Below are positions 5,769 to 11,650 of a stretch of 38,808 bases of DNA, piece after piece. The notes beneath the pieces were generated by a model. It saw only the letters and a program-made list of their open reading frames with translations, was not told where the DNA came from and searched no databases. Each line of letters begins with the position of its first letter. Position 1 is the first letter of the stretch. The position numbers and the translations under genes were made by a program. Origin of the DNA: a virus; IMG/VR virus record IMGVR_UViG_3300009488_000033, positions 1-38,808 of that record. One strand, written 5' to 3'.

Positions 5769-6557
5769 ATGGGGCAGGCGGTTATCAAGCAAGGTGATGC
5801 GAGAGAACTTGAGGGCGTCTCGGTTGATTGTGTTATTAGCTCACCGCCTTACTCGGAGATGGTGCATAAGGGTAGTGGGGAATGGTCGCAAAGCCCCGAC
5901 GGGAAAATGGTTGGTGTTCCACAGGGGGCAGATTACACAGCGTCAAAAGATAACATATCCAATCTTCCCTATGGCCAGATAGATGCTGTTATAACAAGCC
6001 CTCCATATGAGGAGGCTATGGGTAAGAAGCACCACAGTCCTAGGGCAGATAAACTAGCTCAAGAGAAATCCAACCCTGTTACTTATACAGAGCGGGTTGA
6101 TGCAGTGATAACTAGCCCGCCGTATGAGAGGAGCTTAACTGCTGAATCAGGTGATAAGGGATGGGACAAACTAGCTGAAGACCCCACCTCAAATAGGTAT
6201 GGTAGAAAAAGTGTTCCTAGCGTTGGTGCTGAATACTCGTCAGATGTAGCCAACATAGGTAACCTCAAAGCAGACTCCTATCTCGAAGCTATGCTCCAAG
6301 TCTATCAGCAATGCCACAAATGCCTCAAGCCTGATGGCGGTTTGATGATTCTAGTCACAAAAAACTTTATCCGAGACAAGCAAATTGTTCCCCTAGACGA
6401 GCACACCATCAAGCTATGCGAGCAGGCAGGCTTCCAGTTTGTCGAAAGGCATTACCGCAAGCTAATGGCTCAATCATTCTGGAGAACAATCTATTATCAG
6501 AAGTTCCCCGATGCACCCCGAATTGACCAAGAGGATGTCCTTGTATTTAGAAGGTAG
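5769..6557 (+). CDS. C-terminal part of the split DNA amino-methyltransferase (SPPY half)
   Basis: This 262-residue protein starts with VIKQGDAREL, then has three catalytic motif IV copies: SPPY at residues 25-28, 77-80 and 116-119, the last two each preceded by DAVIT. It ends with a conserved methyltransferase core (CLKPDGGLMILVTKNFIRD and QSFWRTIYYQKFPDAP). It is in the same frame as the gene at 5196, separated only by TGA GAG. Reinitiation after the upstream stop is plausible, with a weak GGTGAGAG before the ATG. Multiple SPPY units occur in some environmental phage and archaeal enzymes as I remember them; which copy is catalytic cannot be told here. Confidence 0.85.
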   Translation: MGQAVIKQGDARELEGVSVDCVISSPPYSEMVHKGSGEWSQSPDGKMVGVPQGADYTASKDNISNLPYGQIDAVITSPPYEEAMGKKHHSPRADKLAQEKSNPVTYTERVDAVITSPPYERSLTAESGDKGWDKLAEDPTSNRYGRKSVPSVGAEYSSDVANIGNLKADSYLEAMLQVYQQCHKCLKPDGGLMILVTKNFIRDKQIVPLDEHTIKLCEQAGFQFVERHYRKLMAQSFWRTIYYQKFPDAPRIDQEDVLVFRR

Positions 6558-6590
6558 CTCTCCCGATGATGCTATAATCCCCCCAGTTTC

Positions 6591-6607
6591 CTTTACCAAA
6601 TCTTTAC
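6591..6607. promoter_or_regulatory. Motif shared with 34275-34288, abutting the -35 box
   Basis: CTTTACCAAATCTTTAC directly precedes the -35 of the promoter at 6608. Fourteen of these bases occur in reverse complement (AAGATTTGGTAAAG) upstream of the other strong promoter at 34314. The TTTACC part also matches a half of the origin iterons. A shared regulator site or an initiator-binding half-site is possible. Confidence 0.45.
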
Positions 6608-6636
6608 TTGACAGGTTATATCCCTTCCCTTATAAT
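6608..6636 (+). promoter_or_regulatory. Consensus sigma70 promoter
   Basis: TTGACA at 6608-6613, a 17-base spacer and TATAAT at 6631-6636 are perfect matches to the housekeeping promoter consensus. It drives the small-gene cluster starting at 6665. A palindrome overlaps it (6616-6652), so it is probably repressible. Confidence 0.88.
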
Positions 6637-6652
6637 AACTATAGGGATATAA
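6616..6652. promoter_or_regulatory. Operator-like 10-bp inverted repeat over the promoter
   Basis: TTATATCCCT (6616-6625, in the spacer) and AGGGATATAA (6643-6652, around the expected transcription start) are exact reverse complements and flank the -10 box. Binding to both arms would block RNA polymerase. No repressor gene is recognised here; the HTH protein at 34754 is one candidate. Confidence 0.6.
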
Positions 6653-6664
6653 GAAGGTGAGCTA

Positions 6665-6841
6665 ATGATAGAGGCATACAAAGGTGAGATAGAAGACTGG
6701 TATGATGATAGTGAGGATTACGAAAAGGTTATGATGGTAGGTAAAAAGGAAGCTCTAGGAGTATTAGGATACCCCAAAGAGTATCAAAGTCTATCTGCGG
6801 GGGCAAAGGCTAAAATTGCCAAGCTCTTTGCATATGATTAG
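6665..6841 (+). CDS. Small hypothetical protein, 58 aa (first gene of a promoter-driven operon)
   Basis: ATG at 6665 follows AGAAGGTGAG. It is the first gene after the consensus promoter. The protein is acidic at the N-terminus (EIEDWYDDSEDYEKV) and ends in a Lys/Ala helix (AGAKAKIAKLFAYD). No family is recognised. The start region AAGGTGAGCTAATG is identical to that of the gene at 34375. Confidence 0.7.
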   Translation: MIEAYKGEIEDWYDDSEDYEKVMMVGKKEALGVLGYPKEYQSLSAGAKAKIAKLFAYD

Positions 6842-6865
6842 CACTAAAAGAAAGGAGGTAACACG

Positions 6866-7180
6866 ATGAGCAAGACACAATCAAAGTATTGGGAGATTAG
6901 GGAGACTGCGGCCCGGTGGCTAAAGGAAGCACTGGGCCAACCAGACGAAGGGGTAACCCTCTACACGGTGTTGAACCATGTGTCCCAAAGTGGTATGCAT
7001 CGCCACATAAGCCTGTATATCATTAAAGGTAGCGTTCCCATTTGCTTGGCAAGACAGGCCCCTTGTAACGGTTGCGGTATGGATATGGGCTTTGAGCTCG
7101 CCTACAATGTTTTCCTAGAAGCATATGGTCTCAACAAAGACTACCCATACCAGACCAAACTCTACCATCATTGGCTATAA
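6866..7180 (+). CDS. Hypothetical phage protein with SGMHR motif, 104 aa
   Basis: ATG follows AAAGGAGG. The segment VLNHVSQSGMHRHISLYII and the later CNGCGMDMGFELAYNVF resemble a small phage protein type with a V-S-x-S-G-M-x-R signature and a GMDMG motif, of unknown function. The CNGC pair is an addition to the pattern as I remember it. Nothing indicates a membrane segment. Confidence 0.7.
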   Translation: MSKTQSKYWEIRETAARWLKEALGQPDEGVTLYTVLNHVSQSGMHRHISLYIIKGSVPICLARQAPCNGCGMDMGFELAYNVFLEAYGLNKDYPYQTKLYHHWL

Positions 7181-7193
7181 AGGAGGGGAGACC

Positions 7194-7286
7194 ATGACTA
7201 TAGAGCAAACAATCATCGTGTTCCTGGTGATTGTGATCCTCTTGGGGGCTCGCCGGCTCGCAAGGCACCCGGGAAAAGGGGGATAG
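7194..7286 (+). CDS. Very small membrane protein, 30 aa
   Basis: ATG at 7194 follows AAGGAGGGGAG. The protein has one apolar stretch (IIVFLVIVILLGA) after a short polar start and ends in a basic tail (RRLARHPGKGG), so it would insert as a single-pass peptide with the tail in the cytoplasm. The stop abuts the next start. It could modulate lysis or the host membrane; nothing more can be said. Confidence 0.55.
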   Translation: MTIEQTIIVFLVIVILLGARRLARHPGKGG

Positions 7287-7445
7287 ATGATTTACATTCA
7301 TAAATGCCTGCGCTGTGGCTATGAGTGGGCAAGTAGAAAGAAGACTCCTACCGTGTGTGCTGGGTGCCGGTCCCCATACTGGAACAAGCCCCGGGTGCGG
7401 CAAGTGAAGCAAAGCAAGGGAAAGGAGGTGATAGAGCATGGGTAA
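7287..7445 (+). CDS. Small zinc-ribbon protein, 52 aa
   Basis: CLRCGYEW and CAGCRSPYW form a classical four-cysteine zinc ribbon about 15 residues apart, like rubredoxin-like ribbons in many phage proteins. A basic tail follows (RVRQVKQSKGK), which suggests nucleic-acid contact. The start directly follows the previous stop, and its last codons overlap the next gene by eight bases. Confidence 0.72.
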   Translation: MIYIHKCLRCGYEWASRKKTPTVCAGCRSPYWNKPRVRQVKQSKGKEVIEHG

Positions 7446-7644
7446 GGGCGAAGGCATACTTGTGACCTTTAAGCTGGGTCCAGAATATCTGAGCGATAGA
7501 GAGCGTTGGCCGTGCTTTCGGAAAAGGCTAGAGGTTGCCCCCTGGGCTGGGGTCATCTCAGGCACTATCTCCCTTGATCACCAGATCTATGAGATGCTTG
7601 GCTCCCCCCAGGAACTAGAGGTCGCTATACTTGGGAAACCATAG
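7438..7644 (+). CDS. Hypothetical protein, 68 aa
   Basis: ATG at 7438 follows AAAGGAGG. The protein has alternating strands (GEGILVTFKLGPEYL, GVISGTISLDHQIYEML) and no cysteine cluster. It is the last gene before the terminator at 7671, so it closes the small-gene operon. No family is recognised. Confidence 0.65.
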   Translation: MGKGEGILVTFKLGPEYLSDRERWPCFRKRLEVAPWAGVISGTISLDHQIYEMLGSPQELEVAILGKP

Positions 7645-7670
7645 AGCTTGACATAACCCCTTTGCTCGCC

Positions 7671-7712
7671 AGAGGGCTGCCGGAGAATTAACTCGAGCAG
7701 CCCTCTTCTTTT
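7671..7712 (+). terminator. Rho-independent terminator
   Basis: AGAGGGCTGC (7671-7680) and GCAGCCCTCT (7697-7706) form a perfect 10-bp stem, followed by TCTTTT. It separates the accessory operon from the packaging operon. Confidence 0.88.
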
Positions 7713-7744
7713 GGGTATGTTGTCTAGTGCGCAGCGCCGTTTCT

Positions 7745-7774
7745 TTGACGACCTTTGACAATGCAGTGTATAAT
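7745..7774 (+). promoter_or_regulatory. Promoter of the packaging operon
   Basis: TTGACG at 7745-7750, an 18-base spacer and TATAAT at 7769-7774 sit just after the terminator. The start ATG of the small terminase lies only seven bases past the -10 box, where transcription should begin. Confidence 0.75.
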
Positions 7775-7780
7775 AATAGT

Positions 7781-8281
7781 ATGAGTAATACGCCTCTCAT
7801 TAAGAAGCCCCCTTCTCCTACCGGGAGACACCCTGAGCTTACCCCAGAGCTCCAAGAACGCATTATCTCTTATATAAAAGAGGGAAACTATGTTCGTGTC
7901 GCTTGCCAGGCCTGCGGTATCTCTCATGTGGAATACTATCACTGGCTTAAGTTGGCCGAAACTGATGCTACGGAAGGCGTGGAGAGCCTCTACACTCGTT
8001 TCGCAAACGCTGTAAAAAAAGCTGAAGCTGAGTCAGAAGAAAAGATAGTAGCTCTTATTCTCAAGGCTGTGCCGAAGAACTGGATCGCCGGCATGACCTA
8101 CCTGGAACGTCGCTTCCCTGACCGGTGGGCTAGGAGAGACCGGCCCCCAGAGGACAGCGATGTGGTGCGGAAGGGCGTTGAACTTCTACAGATGCTGCGG
8201 CAACTAGGGGCTCAGGCCCCTGTAGCCCTACCACAAGGGGAGATTGTAGAGGGTGAGGTGGTAAGAGATGAAGGCGTATAG
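7781..8281 (+). CDS. terS: Small terminase subunit-like DNA-binding protein
   Basis: The 166-residue protein starts with a Pro-rich basic arm, then LQERIISYIKEGNYVRVACQACGISHVEYYHWL, a helix-turn-helix typical of phage small terminase subunits of the phBC6A51-like type, followed by a helical region (FANAVKKAEAESEEKIV) and WIAGMTYLERRFPDRWARRD. It would recognise the packaging site and load the large terminase. I start at 7781 because an upstream in-frame start would lie within the promoter. That start has no ribosome binding site and falls at the predicted transcription start, so the mRNA would be leaderless. Confidence 0.8.
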   Translation: MSNTPLIKKPPSPTGRHPELTPELQERIISYIKEGNYVRVACQACGISHVEYYHWLKLAETDATEGVESLYTRFANAVKKAEAESEEKIVALILKAVPKNWIAGMTYLERRFPDRWARRDRPPEDSDVVRKGVELLQMLRQLGAQAPVALPQGEIVEGEVVRDEGV

Positions 8282-8483
8282 CTTTGGCTACGAGTATAAT
8301 GGCTCTTATACCCCGTTCCTACACCAGGGGGCACCCCTTACCCACGCACAAGAGGAACGCACACACATACACGCACAGACGCACGCACACGCTCGAGGGG
8401 GCGAACCCAACCGTCGCGAGGGTACTTCTATTTCATACAGGGGTGCCCCCCAGATTTCTTAAGAAACAAAAAGGAGGAAGGTA
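8282..8483. other. Non-coding region with long inverted repeat and CA-rich tract (possible packaging site)
   Basis: About 200 bases between terS and the next gene have no convincing reading frame. GGGGGCACCCCT (8327-8338) and AGGGGTGCCCCC (8439-8450) are exact reverse complements 100 bases apart. Each arm is itself a small palindrome (GGGG/CCCC around GCA or TGC). Between them is a strand-biased CA-rich stretch (ACGCACAC-type repeats, about 8341-8393). Position next to terS suggests a pac or cos recognition site; a regulatory site is the alternative. Confidence 0.5.
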
Positions 8484-8732
8484 ATGGTAGACGAATGGAG
8501 TGAGAGGCCAATTTGTGATGAGTGTGGTGGGCTAGAGTTCGAGATAGTGCGGACAGATCCCAAGAAGGAACCGATAAAGGCAAGTGAGTATTTCAGGAAC
8601 AAGGGAGATAGCTGGAGTTCTGACGCTACCTACAGAATTGGAAGCAGAAACTACAAGGCAATCTGCAGGAATTGCCGAAAGGTGTATCCATTCACAGAGG
8701 GTACAGCAATTAGCTCTCCCAGAGTATTTTGA
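8484..8732 (+). CDS. Zinc-ribbon protein, 82 aa
   Basis: ATG follows AAAAAGGAGGAAGG. CDEC near residue 11 and CRNC near residue 65 frame a beta-rich middle, a typical widely spaced zinc ribbon. It is the first of a series of small genes each with its own AGGAGG site between the two terminase genes. Function unknown. Confidence 0.72.
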   Translation: MVDEWSERPICDECGGLEFEIVRTDPKKEPIKASEYFRNKGDSWSSDATYRIGSRNYKAICRNCRKVYPFTEGTAISSPRVF

Positions 8733-8755
8733 AAAGCATAAAAAGGAGGTAGCGG

Positions 8756-9118
8756 ATGACTGACCAAGAGCTAAACAAGAAGCTAGCAGAATGGGCAGGG
8801 TGGGTTAAGTTAAAGACAGCAGGCTGGAAAGATGTCATGGGTGAATTACACTTTGAACCTAACTTCACCTTATCTCTCGATGCCTGCTTCAAGTGGCTAG
8901 TGCCGAAGTTATACAATCAAGGGAACACAGAGATTAGGTTCAGTTATTCCTCCGCAGAGGATAGCGTAGTATGTGAAATCTGGCAAGGGTGGCCAGAGCT
9001 TAAAGAAAAGGGTTGTGGACATGGATATTATTGGCTAAAAGAAGAGGCTCTAGCTCTCTGCAAAGCCATAGAGCAACTTATAGATAAGGAGGAGCAAGAT
9101 GGCAAAGGAAACGCTTGA
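8756..9118 (+). CDS. Phage ABA-sandwich-like protein, 120 aa
   Basis: ATG follows AAAAAGGAGG. NKKLAEWAGW, then PNFTLSLDACFKWLVPKL, a set of strands and a C-terminal ALALCKAIEQLID helix follow the alternating alpha-beta-alpha pattern of phage ABA sandwich proteins. A related pattern is seen at 2627. The function of the family is unknown. Confidence 0.68.
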   Translation: MTDQELNKKLAEWAGWVKLKTAGWKDVMGELHFEPNFTLSLDACFKWLVPKLYNQGNTEIRFSYSSAEDSVVCEIWQGWPELKEKGCGHGYYWLKEEALALCKAIEQLIDKEEQDGKGNA

Positions 9119-9242
9119 CATAGAGAGAGAAGGGGAAGAGGTAGTTGTTTACTACAATAGTTGCCGGGTAGGTAGCGCTCCTCTTTGTAGCGATGGGGAC
9201 AGAAAGAAAGGACTAAGGAGAATCAGGATAGAAATCGAGTAA
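9099..9242 (+). CDS. Small hypothetical protein, 47 aa
   Basis: ATG at 9099 lies 20 bases inside the end of the previous gene and follows AAGGAGGAGC. The protein is mainly beta (EEVVVYYNSCRVG) with a basic C-terminus (KKGLRRIRIEIE). Two cysteines are present. No family is recognised. Confidence 0.6.
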   Translation: MAKETLDIEREGEEVVVYYNSCRVGSAPLCSDGDRKKGLRRIRIEIE

Positions 9243-9259
9243 AGAAAAAGGAGGTAGAG

Positions 9260-9424
9260 ATGCAAGAGGACATGTATCGCACACTTTCGGTATACCCAGA
9301 AACTGGGAGGATAAAAGAGATAAGGATTCCAGTGCTATACGACTTTAAGGAAGGGAGATATGTTAACCCCGAGGGGATAGCCCAAAACATCGAGCATCTG
9401 CTAGATACAGTAGACCATCTCTAA
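9260..9424 (+). CDS. Small hypothetical protein, 54 aa
   Basis: ATG at 9260 follows AAAAGGAGG. The sequence MYRTLSVYPETGRIKEIRI looks like a beta hairpin and the rest is a short helix (GIAQNIEHLLDTVDHL). No family is recognised. The ribosome binding site and the lack of overlap support a real gene. Confidence 0.6.
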   Translation: MQEDMYRTLSVYPETGRIKEIRIPVLYDFKEGRYVNPEGIAQNIEHLLDTVDHL

Positions 9425-9439
9425 AAAGGAGGAAACCTA

Positions 9440-9625
9440 ATGACAAGTGGTACAGAAGAAAAAAGCTGGCCTCCGAGTTCTGACAAGCTAGAGTTTGGTG
9501 GTTGGCGTTGGTGTCCGAGGTGTCAGATGAGAGTTCCGAATTCTCACGAGCATTGCCCGAAGTGTGGAAAGATATTAGAGGGAGAATGTCTTGAGTGCGG
9601 AAAAAAAGAAGGAGGTAAAGGATGA
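9440..9625 (+). CDS. Zinc-ribbon protein with three cysteine pairs, 61 aa
   Basis: ATG at 9440 follows AAAAGGAGG. CPRCQMRV, CPKCGKIL and CLECGKKE give three CxxC knuckles; the first two form a standard zinc ribbon, and the third could pair with a partner. The N-terminus is polar and probably disordered. It overlaps the next gene by four bases. Confidence 0.72.
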   Translation: MTSGTEEKSWPPSSDKLEFGGWRWCPRCQMRVPNSHEHCPKCGKILEGECLECGKKEGGKG

Positions 9626-9789
9626 GGGGGGAATTTAAAAGAGGAGACATAGTAACATACGGAGAAACCGCTTATGGTAAACCAGCTACTTTTGTTGTTG
9701 TGGCAGTAAGAGAAGGGGAAGTGCAAATTGGGAAGTATTGGATAAAGGACACGATATTCAGGAAATTAAAAGGGGAGGCTACAAAATGA
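9622..9789 (+). CDS. Small SH3-like basic protein, 55 aa
   Basis: ATG at 9622 follows GGAGG. The pattern FKRGDIVTYGETAYGKPATFVVVAV followed by KDTIFRKLKG (shown here in parts) suggests a small beta barrel: KRGDIVTY opens the first strand and GKYWIKDTIFRKL the last. Such folds often bind nucleic acid or protein. The stop overlaps the next start (ATGA). Confidence 0.6.
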   Translation: MRGEFKRGDIVTYGETAYGKPATFVVVAVREGEVQIGKYWIKDTIFRKLKGEATK

Positions 9790-10232
9790 GTGAAGAGAAG
9801 AACCCGACAAAAGCCGAGATACAGGAAGCGTTTATCAAGACAGGGCTGGAGTTTGAAAAGAGGCTGAAGGTAATAGAAGAGATACTGGCGCCGTTGCGGG
9901 AGTTAGACTACGGGATACTGAGGGAGCAGGCGGTGCTGATAAAGGGACAGGGCGTTCAGGGGTATGCTCTGGGGAATGTGATAGAGGCGATAGTGGACTA
10001 TCTGGACAAAAGGGAAGAGAGGTTGATAGATGAGTCTATGGGAGAAAGCCTTCCAGGCAAAGCTATGAAATGGGGGATAGAGGGAGTAGGGGAAGCTGTG
10101 AAGCTAGCAAAGGAGAGACCCTATGAGGAATACCGGCAGTTCAAGTGCTCGAATTGCGGGGTCCAAGTTCGAGGGAAGAAGCCACGGAGGAAGTGTCCTA
10201 AATGCAAGAGGATGGCGTTAGAGGAACTGTGA
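9786..10232 (+). CDS. Hypothetical protein with C-terminal zinc ribbon, 148 aa
   Basis: The start at 9786 overlaps the previous stop and follows AAGGGGAGG. Residues 1-110 are helical and acidic (FEKRLKVIEEILAPLREL, VIEAIVDYLDKREERLID). Residues 119-143 form a zinc ribbon (CSNCG and CPKCKR) with many Lys and Arg. It directly precedes the large terminase with overlapping ends, so an accessory role in packaging is possible but unproven. Confidence 0.65.
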   Translation: MSEEKNPTKAEIQEAFIKTGLEFEKRLKVIEEILAPLRELDYGILREQAVLIKGQGVQGYALGNVIEAIVDYLDKREERLIDESMGESLPGKAMKWGIEGVGEAVKLAKERPYEEYRQFKCSNCGVQVRGKKPRRKCPKCKRMALEEL

Positions 10233-11641
10233 AAGCGTCACTAGAGCAGAGGCAAGGGATTTTTAAACTGCTGGGGTATAAGCCCACCAAGGAGCAGGAG
10301 GAAGCTCATTTCGCCGACCTTTATGATGCGGAGATGAGGGAGAAGTGGATAAGTGGGGGGGAGCAAAGCGGCAAGAGTTTTGCCTCTGCAAAGGAAACGA
10401 TGAGCCGGTGTATGGTTGAGGGGCCCGACACCGAGGGGACCCCTTCGATATGGTGGCTCGCGGGTTCTGATTATAACAATGCGAAGAAAGAGTTTGAGTA
10501 TTGCATGGAGGATGCCATAAAGCTCAGTCTGATATGGAATAAGAGGGAGCATATAGGATATAGCTCCAACGCAGGTTATGGGCAATGTGTTCTGAAGCTC
10601 TGCAACGGGGCGGCTATAATCAAGACCATAAGCCTCAAGGATTTGCATCGTGTTGGGCAAGAGTCCCCGAGTGGCATAGTTATCTGCGAGGCAGCACAGG
10701 TTAACTGGGATGCTGTCCAGAGGTGCAGGACAAGGGTGGCGGCTGCAAGGGGGTGGCTGCTGTACTCAGGCACAATCGAGGGAAGTTTAGGGTGGTATGC
10801 CCAGAAGGTTACTGAATATCAGGCTTCGAACCCGGAAGGGGCGAAGACCTTTTTTATGCCAAGCTGGTCTAACATCCACAGGTATCCTGAGGGTCGGGAA
10901 GACTCGCAGATAAAGCACTACGAGGAGATACTGCCAGAGGATATATTTAATGAGCGCTTTGCGGGTAAGCCATGTTCGCCATCGAATATCATCTTGAGGG
11001 AATTCAAGCCTGAAGCCCATATAGGCGATTTTGCCTTCAAGTCTGATCTGCCAGTGGATTTAGCGGTGGACCCCGGGGGAGCGTTTAAGTCGGGGGCTTA
11101 TGCGATTCTCGTAATTCAGGAGTGGGCCGGTAACATCTATGTTGTGGACGAGATTTATCTGAGAGGATATGTCACCGAGGAGATAATAGACCCCATTGTT
11201 CTTAATAAGCCCTGGTGGAAGAATGTGCGGGGTGGTGTTATTGACATTGCAGCCAAACAACACCATACTGTGGGGTTGAGGGAGATGTCTTCGGACACGG
11301 AGATATGGCAAAAGAAAACTGGCCTCCACCTGAGAACTAATAAAATCGAGGAGGCCGGCGGGATTGACAGGTTAAGGACATTCCTCAAGATTGACCCGGT
11401 AACGAATTTGCCGCATCTCTTTGTGAACAGGACATGTAAGGGGCTTATCTCAGAGGCTGGCGGGGGTAAATCGCCGATTGAGAATGGGGGTCCCTGGCTC
11501 AGGGATAAGAATACTGGTAAGCCGATGGATAAGAACAACCACGCGGCTAAGGCTCTGTATTATTGGCTTGTCGGCAAGTATGGCTATATCAGGGTGAATA
11601 GAGCACCTGTTGGGGTAACACACCAATCCCCATTTATTTAG
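10202..11641 (+). CDS. terL: Terminase large subunit
   Basis: The ATPase domain has a Walker A-like SGGEQSGKS at residues 51-59 and a Walker B-like GIVICEAAQV. The C-terminal nuclease domain shows DLAVDPGGAFKSGAYAILV, GVIDIAAKQ and NNHAAKALYYWLV, giving the acidic residues of the RNase H-like headful or cos nuclease. The motor packages DNA through the portal encoded next. The ATG at 10202 overlaps the upstream gene by 31 bases; a GTG at 10229 with a four-base overlap is an alternative start. 479 residues is normal for the family. Confidence 0.93.
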   Translation: MQEDGVRGTVKASLEQRQGIFKLLGYKPTKEQEEAHFADLYDAEMREKWISGGEQSGKSFASAKETMSRCMVEGPDTEGTPSIWWLAGSDYNNAKKEFEYCMEDAIKLSLIWNKREHIGYSSNAGYGQCVLKLCNGAAIIKTISLKDLHRVGQESPSGIVICEAAQVNWDAVQRCRTRVAAARGWLLYSGTIEGSLGWYAQKVTEYQASNPEGAKTFFMPSWSNIHRYPEGREDSQIKHYEEILPEDIFNERFAGKPCSPSNIILREFKPEAHIGDFAFKSDLPVDLAVDPGGAFKSGAYAILVIQEWAGNIYVVDEIYLRGYVTEEIIDPIVLNKPWWKNVRGGVIDIAAKQHHTVGLREMSSDTEIWQKKTGLHLRTNKIEEAGGIDRLRTFLKIDPVTNLPHLFVNRTCKGLISEAGGGKSPIENGGPWLRDKNTGKPMDKNNHAAKALYYWLVGKYGYIRVNRAPVGVTHQSPFI

Positions 11642-11650
11642 GAGGTTGCT

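Noticed and set aside
5196-6557. Recoding of TGA as Trp or selenocysteine in the methyltransferase
   Set aside because: TGA is used as a normal stop by many genes here (ATGA overlaps), and no tRNA-Sec or SECIS-like structure is seen.
8268-8483. Two overlapping frames between terS and the next gene
   Set aside because: Their translations are low-complexity (His/Thr from the CA repeats), without ribosome binding sites, and cover an inverted repeat.
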